Shown in pieces: positions 34,727-47,279 of a stretch of 64,000 bases of DNA. Each line of letters starts with the position of its first letter. Positions within the stretch are counted from its first letter, which is position 1. Position numbers and translations under genes: made by a program. This stretch comes from Vitellaria paradoxa (Eukaryota > Streptophyta > Magnoliopsida > Ericales > Sapotaceae), in NCBI GenBank assembly GCA_019916065.1, contig CM034240.1:43473180-43537179 (forward strand), in the 5' to 3' direction. The notes under the pieces are model-generated. The model was given only the letters and a program-made list of their open reading frames with translations. It was not told the origin of the DNA and did not search any database.

Positions 34727-37016
34727 CAGAAAATTGTATCCAAGTCATATTTGGTAATCTTTTAAAGTTATTAGTCACACTCAAAAAAAAGTATTGCTTT
34801 TAAGTCACATTAATGTGAAAAATTTTGTATTTAAGTCATACTTTTGAGTGGGTCCCACGAGTTTGTTTTGAATATAATTTATAATATGACTTAAATGCCC
34901 TTTTTCTATAATTAACTGAGATAGAGTTGCCGAAAATTATGAAACCGAAAATCACGTTTTCCGTTTTTGTTTCATTCCTTATCAATTGCGTGAACATATA
35001 GTGAGATAAAAATCTGTTAAAGGATTATATACGAAGGAATACACACGGATTACGCGAGTTTGTGCTGTGAGATTAACGTCGATCGAATGAATATATACAG
35101 ATTTGGATTACGTATTTAAACACATGACTGCGGTACTGTTTTTTTTAGGATGCACGCTCGTTCAAAAACAGTACCGCGTTCAAAAACAGTACCGCATGAC
35201 TCTATCATACAAACATCATATGTAAATACAAAAAATAGTTCACATATCAAACGAATAATCGACAGTACCGCATGTATGACAGTATCACATGTCTGCGGTA
35301 CTGTTTTTTTTTAGGATGCATGCTCGTTCAAAAAAGTACCGCACGACTCTATCATGCAAATATCACATGTAAACACAAAAATAGTTCACATATCAAACGA
35401 ATGACCGACAGTACCGCATGTGTGACAGTACCGTATGTGTCTGCGGTACTGTTTTTTTCAGGATGCAAGCTCGTTCAAAAACAATACCGCATGACTCTAT
35501 CATGCAAACATCACATGTAAACACAAAAATAGTTCACATATCAAACGAATAACCGACAGTACCGCATGTGTGACAGTACCACATGTCTGCGGTACTGTTT
35601 TTTTTAGGATGCATGCTTGTTCAAAAACAGTACCGCATGACTCTATCATGCAAACATCACATGTAAACACAAAAATAGTTCACATATCAAACGAATAACC
35701 GACAGTACCGCATGTGTGACAGTACCACATGTCTGCGGTACTGTTTTTTTTAGGATGCACGCTCGTTCAAAAACAGTACCGCACGACTCTATCATGCAAA
35801 CATCACATGTAAACACAAAAATAGTTCACATATCAAACAAATGACCGACAGTACCGCATGTGTGATAGTACCATATGTCTGCAGTACTGTTTTTTTTAGG
35901 ATGCATGCTCGTTCAAAAACAGTACCGCACGACTCTATCATGCAAACATCACATGTAAACACAAAAATAGTTCACATATCAAACGAATAACCGACAGTAC
36001 CGCATGTGTGACAATACCACATGTCTGCGGTACTGTTTTTTTTTAGGATGCATGCTCGTTCAAAAACAGTACCGCACGACTCTATCATGCAAATATCACA
36101 TGTAAACACAAAAATAGTTCACATATCAAACGAATGACCGACAGTACCGCATGTGTGACAGTACCACATGTCTGCGGTACTATTTTTTTTAGGATGCATG
36201 CTCGTTCAAAAACAGTACCGCATGACTCTATCATGCAAACATCACATGTAAACACAAAAATAGTTCACATATCAAACGAATAACCGACAGTACCGCATGT
36301 GTGACAGTACCATATGTCTGCGGTACTGTTTTTTTTAGGATGCATGCTCGTTCAAAAACAGTACCGAACGACTCTATCATGCAAACATCACATGTAAACA
36401 CAAAAATAGTTCACATATCAAACGAATGACCGACAGTACCGCATGTGTGACAGTACCATATGTCTGCGGTACTGTTTTTTTTAGGATGCATGCTCGTTCA
36501 AAAACAGTACCGCATGACTATATCATGCAAAGAATGGTGCCGTTTTAATGAGGTACTGTTTTTTTATACGGTACTGTTTTATTATGTGGTACTGTTTTTA
36601 TGCGGTACTGTTTTTATGCGATAATGTTTTATTATGTGGTATTATTTTTTATGCGGTATTGTTTTATTATGTGGTACTGTTTTCCTTAATAGTTTTGATT
36701 TTGTTTCCAAAAATCAGTTTTGCTTATTTTGTAAAGAAGATGGAAAGTCGCGGAATTAGGTTTTTCTCAAACAGTTTTGATTTTGTTTCCAAAAATCAGT
36801 TTTACTTGCTTTATAAAGAAGATGGAAAGTCATGGAAGTTATGAGTAAAGTGTGCACTATTTTCGGATAAAACTGGCAGTTTTGAAATGTAGTGAAAAAC
36901 GCGTGATATCCTTTTTGGTCTTTTTGTTGCAAGTGTGACTTATTCACAAATAAGATTTTTGGGTATGACTTAAATGTTTATAAGTTCATAAATAGTGACT
37001 GGCCTCCAAAAACCCC
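34727..37016. mobile_element. Mutator-like non-autonomous element carrying a 146-bp satellite array (copy 1)
   Basis: 2,290 bp, flanked by a perfect 9-bp duplication AAACGCCTA (34718-34726, 37017-37025), the length made by Mutator-like transposases. The first and last ~90 bases are diverged inverted repeats sharing AGTCA(Y)TATTT, CTTATAAA and AAGTCA(Y)AC blocks. Inside are a tandem array (35105-36535), a run of GGTACTGTTTT units (36550-36690) and a doubled segment with TTTTGATTTTGTTTCCAAAA (36690-36840). No transposase. A related element in the opposite orientation is at 56335-58915. Confidence 0.75.
35105..36535. repeat. Tandem array, about 10 units of 146-148 bp
   Basis: The anchor CAAAYATCACATGTAAA recurs at 35210, 35357, 35505, 35651, 35797, 35943, 36090, 36236 and 36382, with a truncated last unit at 36528. 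Each unit includes ACAGTACCGCATG, CTGCGGTACTGTTTTTTT and GCTCGTTCAAAAACAGTACC, so it contains inverted GGTACTG/CAGTACC pairs. Units differ at few positions. Confidence 0.95.
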
Positions 37017-37739
37017 AAACGCCTATACGTTTCCCAAGCTTTATCTACCATCATGCTGGAAAATATATATATATATATATATATATGTATACACGCGTCA
37101 TATATATGAATGATGAAAAATAAGTTGAAAACAACGAAAACACTTTAAAATATATTTAGTTACTTATAATTTTAAATTCTGTTTTAGAAAATAAAAAATA
37201 ATAAAAAATTATTTTAAACGTTTCTAATACAAAATAAGAAAATTTTCAAAATAAAAAAATAAAATATTTTCTATTTTTTTAGTTAAAAATTTTTAAAACA
37301 TAAAATAAAAAAGTAACCCAACTTAATGTCCTTTTTTTTTTCTTACAATTCAAAGTTTTGTCAAGTAAACTGAATAAGAAATCATATTATTATTATTATT
37401 ATTATTATTTTGGAAATACTTATTTAATTATAGAACTGTAACCGTTTCTTTTAATCATTTATTTTAACTTTTTCAATTCTTTCTCTTCTTCCTTCTCCGT
37501 GGAATATAGGTAAAATGTGAGGGCAATAAATATAATTTTGACAATATCAGCCTCCCTTCGTAAGAATAAAAAAATAATAATAACAAAAATACCAGAAATT
37601 GTGAGGGACTCAGCTTACAAAAAAAAAAAAAAGTAAAGTCGGAGTAATGCAAAAAAATAATATTTTCTGTTCCACATCTTTTGAGTAAAAGAATAAAATA
37701 GCATATGTGTAATATTTAACATTTACAATATAAAAAAAA

Positions 37740-38390
37740 AAAAAGAAAAACCAATATAATTAAATATGTAGAGGTAATTTTGTATCACTTTTTTTTTATT
37801 TTACTTTTTCTTAAATCTAACACCGACTTACTTTTCAGGTCTGTTTGACGCTCTAAAAAACGGTAAAAAATACTGAAAATCTTTAAAAATATTTAACATT
37901 CTCTAACACGTTTTGCATTTCTCATACTTCGTAAAATTTCTATAAATTTATATATATCTACATATCTTAACAAACTTTTACAAACCCCAATAAAATTTTT
38001 ACAAACTTCAATAACATTTAACAAACTCTAATAACTTTTTTACAAATCTCAAAAATTTTTAACCACTTTTAATAAATTCTAATGTAAAATCATTCCGACA
38101 GAATCGAAAAAAAACCGTTTCGACGGTTTCTTTCTCCAAAAAGTTGATACAAAAATTAAAAAGTTTCACTCTTTATCTTTAAAAAATGTGATTTTGTACT
38201 TGCACGTCAAACGCCAAAAAATTTCTCAAATCACTTTTTTCGTTATTTTTTAGCATGCCAAACGGATCTTTCCTTAATACTTTACAGTTGTTAAAGGAGT
38301 TTTGACCTTTTATCACTAGCCAAAAAAAATCTTTCCTTCCCAAACACCTCTCCTTGCCCCATTTTGGGGCGTTTCAATCAAGATTAACTG
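37740..38390. repeat. Direct duplicate, copy 2 (filled site)
   Basis: Matches 33995-34210 on both sides of the 431-bp insertion at 37837-38267, for example AATATGTAGAGGTAA on the left and CACCTCTCCTTGCCC on the right. Confidence 0.75.
37837..38267. mobile_element. 431-bp MITE
   Basis: The ends AGGTCTGTTTGACG and (inverse) ATCCGTTTGGCATG, each followed by TAAAAAA-type sequence, are imperfect inverted repeats. The flanks CTTTTC and CTTTCC fit a short decayed target duplication. The matching segment at 33995-34210 shows the unoccupied site. Related sequence recurs at 55313-55625. Confidence 0.7.
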
Positions 38391-38854
38391 ATATGCTTTT
38401 CCACCTTAAAAGTGAAATGTAATTGATCGATCATTCCATCTTAGTAAATAATGCTGGGCAACATAAGAAAAGTTTCTGATAATTACATGTCGGTTTATTT
38501 TAACTACTCTACGAGTTAAATAAATAAAAAGTGATTAGAACACTTTTTTGGATATAAAACCGATATGACTTGATTAGAGTCACCAAACTATCCATCAATT
38601 TTATTATTATTATTATTTTAGAAAGTGAGATCTCCCAATTGGATTTAGGTGATTTCAGTTTGGGATAGTAAAATTAAAATTATTGAATTAAAATTTAATA
38701 ATTCAGATATATTTACTTATTTTTAATTCAAAAAAATATAAACATATTTAAACAGTTAAATTTTAATTTAATAACCTCCAATATCACATTTATTAGAACT
38801 TTCAAATTTTAATCCAAATGTTCCTAAGCTTACAGCAATCGAGCTGTCAATCTC
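38391..38854. other. AT-rich intergenic stretch
   Basis: No gene, RNA or element end was recognised here. Confidence 0.5.
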
Positions 38855-40702
38855 GATCCCTCTTTTCCTCCCAATTAGCCACTAGGCTACACCTTACTGT
38901 TAACTCAATCCCAAACCCTAGCACTGGACTAATCAATGGTAACAGGACTTGAAGTCTCAACCTCACAAAGTGAGGATGGTACATGAATCATGGGAGCTAG
39001 CTAACACTCAAATGTTTATCAATATGATTATATGCAGTTATGGCTCTTCCTATAGACACGTATATCTAAACTTTTTCTCTGGGAAAATTCTAAAAACAAA
39101 TGAATTATTGGATTCAAAATTCCGTTATAATGTAAACTTCAAATTCAAAGTACATAATTTTTTTTTTTTTCATCCTAATTACAATTTGAGCAGAACGCAT
39201 TTGTCTTTGGAGTAATTAAAATTTCTTGTGTTTAGAATTTTATATTTTATTTCATTAAAATAAAATTTTTAATTCAAAAATTCATTTGTTTTTTTTTAAT
39301 TTTTTATTTTTTTAACATGTGAAAAATGAAGGTGGCATGTAGTTTACTTTTCTATTTTCTATTTTATGTGCTTTATGTTTTAAAAATCTCAAAACAAAGA
39401 AAAAGAAAATGTTTTATTTTTCTCTATTTTGATATTTTTCTTATTTTAAATTGAAAATGTTCAAAACGATTTTTTTTTTATTTTTTCACATGTATACTTA
39501 TTTTCTGTTTTCTAAAATAAATTTTAAAAATATAAGTAATAAAATATATTTTAACTATTTTTTTTATTTTTAAAAATATAAAATAGTAAATGCACCCAAA
39601 AACAGAAAATAAAAATAAAATAATAAAACAATAAATCAAATGACACCGAAATATCTAGCCACATGGCTTGGAATCATAGTAAAGGTTGGGGGGCCCGGGT
39701 TGGGGGGGTGGTGGAGAGACTTTCATGCCAATTTCCATGCTAGGTTGCATGTGAATCATGTGTCGTGGCAGTGAAACAAAGGGGAAAAAAAAAAAAAGGT
39801 TCCATCAGAGAGTCGGCTGACGTACGAGGCAAAACAAAATAATTGAGAGTCTCTCCACTGACCCAACTCTTTAAATCCCATGCAAATTGGCAGGGAGATA
39901 AACACCCAGCGGAGCCACAAAATAATTGAGATAAGAAGAGAGGAGAGGTCTTTGTACATGTCTGGATTCAACTGAACAGTTGATGGGACAACCAAATCAT
40001 CCATCCTTTTGGAACTATATATCCTGAGAACTATACACATTATAATTTGAAAGTGACTACGATCAGCTTCCTGATCGGAGGGCAAGGACCAACAAATACA
40101 TTTATGCTTTTTTTAAGTTAAAAAAAATGCATAATTCAACAGTTTTCTTTTTTTTTTTTTTATTTTGAGATTTTTAAAACATAAAGCACATAAAATAGAA
40201 AATAGAAAAGTAAATCATATGTCACCTTCATTTTTCACATGTTAAAAAAATAAAAAATTAAAAAAAAACAAATGAATTTTTGAATTAAAAATTTTATTTT
40301 AATGAAATAAAATATAAAATTCTAAACACAAGAAGTTTTAATTATTCCAAAGGCAACTGCGTTCTGTCCAAATTGTAATTAGGATGAAAAAAAAAAATTA
40401 TGTACTTTGAATTTGAAGTTCACATTATAACGGAATTTTGAATCCAATAATTCATTTACTTTTTAGAATATTCCCCGAAAAAAGTTAAGATATACGTGTA
40501 CATAGGAAGAGCCATAACTGCATATAATCATATTGATAAACATTTGAGTGTTAGCTAGCTCCCATGATTCATGTACCATCCTCACTTTGTGAGGTTGAGA
40601 CTTCAAGTCCTGTTACCATTGATTAGTCCAGTGCTAGGGTTTGGGGTTGAGTTAACAGTGAGGTGCAGCCTAGTGGCTAATTGGGAGAAAAAGAGGGATT
40701 GA
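38855..40702. repeat. 1.85-kb structure with 540-bp inverted arms
   Basis: Arm 38855-39397 is matched in reverse by 40161-40702, for example CCTCCCAATTAGCCACTAGGC, GAGGATGGTACATGAATCAT and TATGCAGTTATGGCTCTTCC in the left arm. Differences are scattered substitutions and A/T-run lengths. The 763-base spacer holds AT-rich sequence and a 109-codon frame (39756-40085, -) with no recognisable family. It could be a foldback-type transposon or an inverted duplication. No target duplication was found. Confidence 0.85.
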
Positions 40703-41328
40703 TTAAATACTCTGCACAAAGTGTTTAGTCACTTCTCTGCTAATTAACCTAACAAAACAAGACAAAATAGAACCAAACAAAACAAAACGAATAGCCTTCT
40801 CATTAGGATTCACAAACAAACTTTTCAATGCTACTTACCAAAAAAAAAAAAAAAACAAACTTTTCAATGGAATTCTATTTTAAACAATTTTTTGTTTTTT
40901 GTTTGCTAAGTAATTGAGACGGATTTGTTAACCACTATTTGTCCTTGACTGAAACAGCATGATCATTTGATATATATCTTATACTAAAATAAGATAACTT
41001 ATTTATTTTATTTTATACTAAAGTAATAGGTCATTTTGATTTCTAATTACTTGTAAACTAAATTCAAACCTAAGCCAAATTTGAACAAATCAAAAATTAA
41101 GTTAACTGAACCCGATTCTAATTAACTCTAATAGGGCTGATGGTAAGAACTTATTTTAAGTACATAATTGCCACGTACATAACCAACCAGGATATGCATT
41201 TGATATAAAGTTTATAGATACTTATATATATATATGAATAATATACAAATGTAACAATCAGTTGTGATAATTTTTCTTTTCTCATTCTATTAGTTACTGT
41301 AATCCTTTTACTTTGCCAAATTTGCAAC
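40703..41328. other. Intergenic stretch left of the CACTA element
   Basis: No feature was recognised. It contains short A-runs and a TA stretch near 41223-41236. Confidence 0.5.
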
Positions 41329-41840
41329 AATCACTACTAGAAAGAGTAGCATTAGCAACCGTCAAAAGCGGTCGCTAAAAATAAATAAGCGACCGCTGAA
41401 ACTATTAATGACCGCTTTAAACAAGTAGCATTTGGGTCGTCGCTAAAAAGTATTAGCAACCGCCTAAGCAGTTGTTAAATTTTTTTCGACAGCGGCTGCG
41501 ACCGCTAGAGGAAAAACGTCAAAAAACTAGCAGTCGCTAATGTTGATTTACGGTCATTGTTTCTTTGCCGCCAAAGTGCCTACAAATGGCGCCAAGTGGT
41601 GCGAACTATTGGTTGCAGTCGCTAATATGGTCAAGCGGTCGCTCTTACTTATCTTAGGAAAAATATGACCATTTGGCATAAAAGAATTAGCGACCCTTGG
41701 GTTTTATTAGTGACTGCCTTAAGCGGTCGCAATAAGTTTATAGGTCTTTTTTTTTAATTTTAATTTTATTATTTTTTATAATTATTTATTATAATAGAAT
41801 CTAATTATAAATCTCAATAATTTATTTTTTATGAATCGAA

Positions 41841-42500
41841 TTATTTAAATCCATCACCAGCCAAACCAAGCCGCACACTGCGAGAATCGGCAGCAAATTC
41901 AGGGTGTCTTTGATCAAAATCCTTCCACGCCGGAGAGTTTGCTGGATGGGATAAGTTCCCATCCTCCCCGTTGTTCTCGGCATACCATGTTATTAGTTTA
42001 GAAATCTTAGATGACATGAAAAATTTCTTCAGCCGTGGCTTAAGTGGGAAATAACACACTTGCTTTGCAGCCACAAGCTTACCACGGTTTGAAATACCTA
42101 AACGATTCTGCCAAATTTGGACAGTACCAACATTCTTCCACCTCGAACCCCACACACGGTACACGTATCGAGGTGGGCATTCTCATTCCGAAACAACATG
42201 TAACTATTGGGACATGCATCCAGAGTTTGGTATGTGAATCCCAAATTCTCAGTTAACTTACATGCCTGATAGTACGAATCAGCAAGCTTAGATCCCACTG
42301 GTAAAACTCTACAGAACAACTGCATTAGCATGTCAAACGACGTATCCGACCAGTGATTCAATGCCTTCAAATGTAACAGCTCAACGATGAATAACAATTT
42401 ACTCACTGGGAAACTCATTGGTAAATACAATAAATTGATTAATCCCCTCCATATATTCCATGGACATCCTATTAGGCAAATCAATCCAACTCTTGTCCAT
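41841..42500 (-). pseudogene. TNP2-type CACTA transposase, N-terminal remnant
   Basis: The start at 42500 gives MDKSWIDLPNRMSMEYMEGI, the usual N-terminus. After a frameshift near 42405 come ALNHWSDTSFDMLM, LDACPNSYMLFRNEN and a CTVCG zinc site. Another shift near 42130 leads to VCYFPLKPRLKKFF and HPANSPAWKDFDQRHPEFA, then SRSVRLGL, where the core domain begins. The sequence stops there, so the catalytic region is missing. It cannot mobilise the element. Confidence 0.88.
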
Positions 42501-43129
42501 CTTGCTTAAAGCGTCTGTGGAGTCCCAAAAGGATAAAATGTCATTACTCTAAAAAGTAGTGCCATATGCAAAGCACCTAGTCTTAAACTTTACCTCCTCA
42601 TTACAGGGTGGTTGGTCCTATCCCATTCGAGAATGCACGATCCAACTTACACTCAATAACTCAATGCCTTTGTCCCATAATTAGATAAAATTTCGGCAAC
42701 ATGTCCGCATGGTTCTCCAAGTACACAACACAAACACGATATCAGTCGTACTCTATGTATGCACCCGGAGAACAACAGGACGTCAACCAAAACTCCATCT
42801 AACATAGTACCGTAAATGAGTTGTTGAAGGCAAGATGGATAATTACATTCCCAAGCTATCCTAACTGGACAATTCAAGAATTGCATACATCAATCCTCGT
42901 GTGTTCATCGAAAGAACAACGAACCTGGTCGAAGACCTAATTCGTTGCCTAAAGATGACCAAACGGGTGGCGTATAAGATTCTCGAACGGGCTTAGGTTT
43001 CGCTAATGTATGCAAATAAATAAAATAAAGTAGTTCTCAATTTCTACTTGTTTCCTAACTTAGAATAAAGTATTTACAAATATTTTTCATTGGGCCCAAA
43101 CAGGATATTGAATTGGGCCTAAATTAGAT

Positions 43130-44040
43130 TAAGAAGAATGTGTATTTGTTACGAATTTAACATATTTGATTTGGACTAAGCAGGATATTGGTTTGGGTCC
43201 AAGAAAGATTGGGGGATTGTGAATCAAATATGAGTTGGGCCTAGGCAATTAAATATTATTAATTAAATTTTATTATTAATTAACTACTGCTATTTGTCTA
43301 ATTAATTACTATATTATTACGTAAATTACCTATGAATAATATTATAATATTATGGCCTAATTTTCTCATCGTATTCATGTTGAATTGGACTGGGCTTATT
43401 GGATTGGGCCCAGGCAAGATTAGGGGTTTACTTTTAATTACTAATTAAACTAATTAAATTTTATTAATTAACTATTGCTGCTTGTCTAATTAATTACTAT
43501 ATTATTACGTAAATTACTTACGAATATTATTATTATTTAGCTTAATTTTCTCATCATATTCATGTTGGATTGGACTGCGCCCAAGAAAGATATTGAATTG
43601 GGCTCAGGCAAGATTAGGGGTTTACTTTTAATTACTAATTGAACTAATTAAATATTATTAATTAACTACTGCTACTTGTCTAATTAATTACTATATTATT
43701 ACGTAAATTACTTAGGAATAATATTATAATATTATTATTTGGTCTAATTTTTTTATCGTATTCATATTGGATTGGACTGGGCCCAAGAAGGATATTGGAT
43801 TGGGCCTAGGCAAGATTAGGGGTTTACTTTTAATTACTAATTGAACTAGTTAAATATTATTAATTAACTACTGTTGCTTGTCTAATTAATTACTATATTA
43901 TTACGTAAATTACTAACGAGTAATATTATGATATTATTATTTGGCCTAATTTTCTTATCGTATTCATGTTGGATTGGACTGGGCCCAAGAAAGATATTAG
44001 ACTGGGCCCAGGCAAGATTAAGAGTTTACTTTTGGATTGG
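43130..44040. repeat. Tandem repeat inside the CACTA element, about 190-200 bp unit
   Basis: The block TACTATATTATTACGTAAATTA recurs at 43307, 43495, 43689 and 43891 (spacings 188, 194, 202). Each unit also has GATTGGGCC(C/T)AGGCAAGATTA and GTATTCATNTTGGATTGGACTGGGC. Confidence 0.85.
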
Positions 44041-46675
44041 GCTCAAGGATTAGAATTAATTATTGTTATTTAAAAAAATAACACTTAAATAAACTATCCG
44101 AAGATGAAATATACAATAAATAAAATAATACGATACAAAATAAATAAATTAACAATAGATATTATGAACAATTCAATATTTGCTCATTATAACATAAATC
44201 AAATTATGATTTCAAATAATAAAAGTATTTTCAATAATTTGAGTAACCTAATCTATTTAACCATTACAATATTAATTGAAACAATCTAATTTTACCTAAA
44301 TTAATTATATTATCAATATTCTAATTCGTTATTTAATATTTTAACTAATATTAATATTTAGTGAACCTAAAATTTATAATTTAATATTATTATTTACCTA
44401 ATCTTAATATTTTTAGTATTATTGTTTAATACAAAATAAATAAATTAACAACAAATATTAAGATATTAATTTTTTTAGTATTATTGTTTCCTATTTATGC
44501 TACTTTTTATTTAATATTTTTCATAATTGTTTTAGTGAATGACAAAAATATATATAAATTATGTAATAAAAATATTTTTAATAATTTAAGTAAATCTAAC
44601 CATTACGATATTAATTGAAGCAATTTAATTTTATGCAAATTAATTATATTATCAATACTCTACTTTATTATTTAATATTTTGCCTAACATTAATATAACT
44701 TAAATATTATCATTTACTTAATCTTAATGCTCCTAATATTATTGTCTAACATTATTAATATCATAATATAATTTAATTTCCTTAAGGTAACGTTAATTAA
44801 TTTAATTAATTTTGTTAATGTAATAACATTAATTAATTTCCTTAACGTAATGTTAATCAATTTTAATATCATAATATAATTAATTTATTTTAAAAATTAT
44901 AATATAATTTAATTTCATTAATGTAGCATTAATTAATATTTTTCATGATTGTTTTAGTAAATGATAATAATATATATAAATTATTTAATAAATTATATTA
45001 TCTTATTAATTCTTAATTTTAATTTATATTTTTAATAAACCTACAAGTTATAATTTAATATTATTATTTACTTAATCTTAATATTTTGAATATTATTGTC
45101 TAACATTGTAAATATCATAATATAATTTAATTTCCTTAAGGTAAGTTAATCAATTTATTTTTAAAAATTATACATGTATGTATTTATAATTCCAAGTATC
45201 TTACTTTAATATTGTTCCAATTTGAAATTAATTTCTTAATTGTTTAATCATTACTTCAAAAGAAAATCATATTAAATATTATTTTTCATATTTTTATATT
45301 TTTAAATTAAAAAAATTAAGCACTCACTCATTTATAATTTCAAATACTACACTTCAATAAAATAACTTATTTCGTCTGAAATTATTTTTAATACTTAAAA
45401 ATATTTTCATAATTATTTTAATAGATTAGGTGTCAAAAATTACTCTTTTCTATATATTTAAAATCATTTTAATGGTTACTTTAAAATCATTTTTTATGGT
45501 TATACCTCAATCAGAATAACATAATTTGTTGAAACTTGCTTTTTTTATTTAATATTTTTGATAATTATTCACTCAATGATAATAATATATATAATTTATT
45601 AAATAAAATTATTTAATAAATTATATTTTCTTATAAAGAGTTAATTTCAATTCACATTTTTAAATTTAAAAAAAATTAAGCATTCACTCCTTTATAATTT
45701 CAAAAAACTATATTTCAATCAAATTACTTTTATTATTTTTAATACTTAATTTTATTATTTTTAATACCTAGTTTAAATATTTGAATCTAAAAATAATTTT
45801 AAGCTTAAATTAATAAAACATTCACTCCGTTATGATTTCAATTTTTAGTTCAACAAAATTCAAAAAAAAAAGTCCAAAATTATATTTCTCTTTTTAAAAA
45901 TATATTCATAATTATTTTAACCAATATTTTGTCGCCTTTCACTCATACTTATTTAAAATTATTTTTAGAGTTAGTTTAATGAATAATAATAAAAGATATA
46001 AATTGACAAAAAAATTATATTTTATTATATTGCTTGTTACGCATTAATGGTATTTTCAAATTTTTAATCTAATAATACTTTTCAAATTAAAAAAAGTAAA
46101 CATTCCTCATTACAATTAAAAAAATTATTATTTTAAATAAATTTAGAATCACAACAAAATTAAATTGAATAATAATCCCCATCTCTCAACAAATATTTTC
46201 ATCTCTTTTAATTTACTCTCACCCATTAACGCAAAAAAAAAGTACCCTAAAAAAAAGTAAAATAAAAAAATTCAAAAAAATACATAAAAAAATAATACAT
46301 TACACAGTAAAAAAAAAACTGATAGTAACATTTCAACAATATTACATTTTACAACCAACAATTCAAAAACAAAATCCAATCAAACAACTAACATCCAACA
46401 TCAACAGCATATGAAATTAACAAATGAGTAACTAAAATTAAAAAAAAATAATAAATAATATATACATACATGCATGCATGAATCATCAAAGCCCAACCAC
46501 AAAAAAAAAAAAAAAAAAAAATTATTTACATTAATCCAATAATAAACCAAAAAATCAGAAAATAAAAAAAAAGTTTCAAACTGAAAAAAAAAATCAAACC
46601 TGATCAGGTGGTGTTGAGGCCTCCAAAAAACCCTTATACACAAAAAAAAAAATGTTAGTAAATGAAAACGGGGGG

Positions 46676-46709
<34 letters not shown>
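46676..46709 (+). repeat. GA microsatellite in the CACTA leader
   Basis: About 15 GA units directly after a G-run, followed by a GC-rich stretch to about 46760. The open frames here are by-products of the simple sequence. Confidence 0.9.
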
Positions 46710-46712
<3 letters not shown>

Positions 46713-47161
46713 GGAGCTAGAGATGAGGACCTCCCACACAGCGACAGCGGCAGCGTAGGCGGCGGGCGTCCGACGCCGACGACGGCTAAGGGAGGAGGAG
46801 AGAGGTGCAAGGGGGAGAGAGGAAAAAGCACGGGGAAGGGAGAGGAAAAAAGATGGAGGGATGGAGGGGAAAAAGAGAGAGGCGTTTTGCCCGAGTATAA
46901 ATGGACTATTAACAACCGCTTAACTCTATCACCAGAAAGATATTAGCGACCGCTTATAACGGTCGCCCGAATTTTACCATCGCCAATCCATTGCCGCGCT
47001 GGAATAGCGACGACTATTAAAGCGACCACTCAAAACAGTCGCTAATACTATTATAGCGGCCACCAGAAGCAGTCACCAGAATTTTTCTCTCGCTGATTGC
47101 CCAATCTCTAGTTGTGAATCTTTCTTACCTGGTTGCAGAATATAAATATAACCATTCCTCC

Positions 47162-47169
47162 TATATATA
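47162..47169 (+). promoter_or_regulatory. TATA box of the + strand SWEET gene
   Basis: TATATATA within CCTATATATAGTG, 111 bases before the start codon and only 45 bases right of the CACTA element end. Anything upstream is CACTA sequence. Confidence 0.65.
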
Positions 47170-47279
47170 GTGTCAAACCACGTACTGTGCCTGGGATTGA
47201 ATTGTGGCATGCTTGGAAGAGAGAGTGAGCTAGCTAGATAGAGTTACCTCAATCTTCTATTGTTAGAGAGAGACTAGAA

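Larger units (their letters stand above)
41332..47116. mobile_element. CACTA (En/Spm) DNA transposon, defective
   Basis: The ends are CACTACTAGAAA (left) and the inverse of CACAACTAGAGA (right), flanked by a 3-bp duplication AAT (41329-41331, 47117-47119). Within about 400 bases of the left end and 210 bases of the right end, AGCGACCGCT and GCGGTCGCTA-type motifs recur in both orientations, typical subterminal repeats of plant CACTA elements. The 5,785-bp interior holds only a TNP2 transposase remnant (-), a four-unit tandem repeat and long AT-rich sequence. A GC-rich, GA-microsatellite-containing leader (46676-46900) is near the right end, suggesting the element's own promoter is there (-). 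Confidence 0.92.

Noticed and set aside
35105..36535. CRISPR-like regular spacing of repeats
   Set aside because: The whole 146-bp unit repeats with no unique spacers, in a plant genome with no cas genes; it is a satellite array.
39756..40085. 109-codon frame on the - strand in the spacer of the large inverted repeat
   Set aside because: No family resemblance, no introns or start context that stand out; noted only within the inverted-repeat entry.
46401..46946. Open frames on both strands in the GA/CT-rich leader of the CACTA element
   Set aside because: Composed of Ser/Leu or Glu/Arg runs produced by the microsatellite and A-runs.
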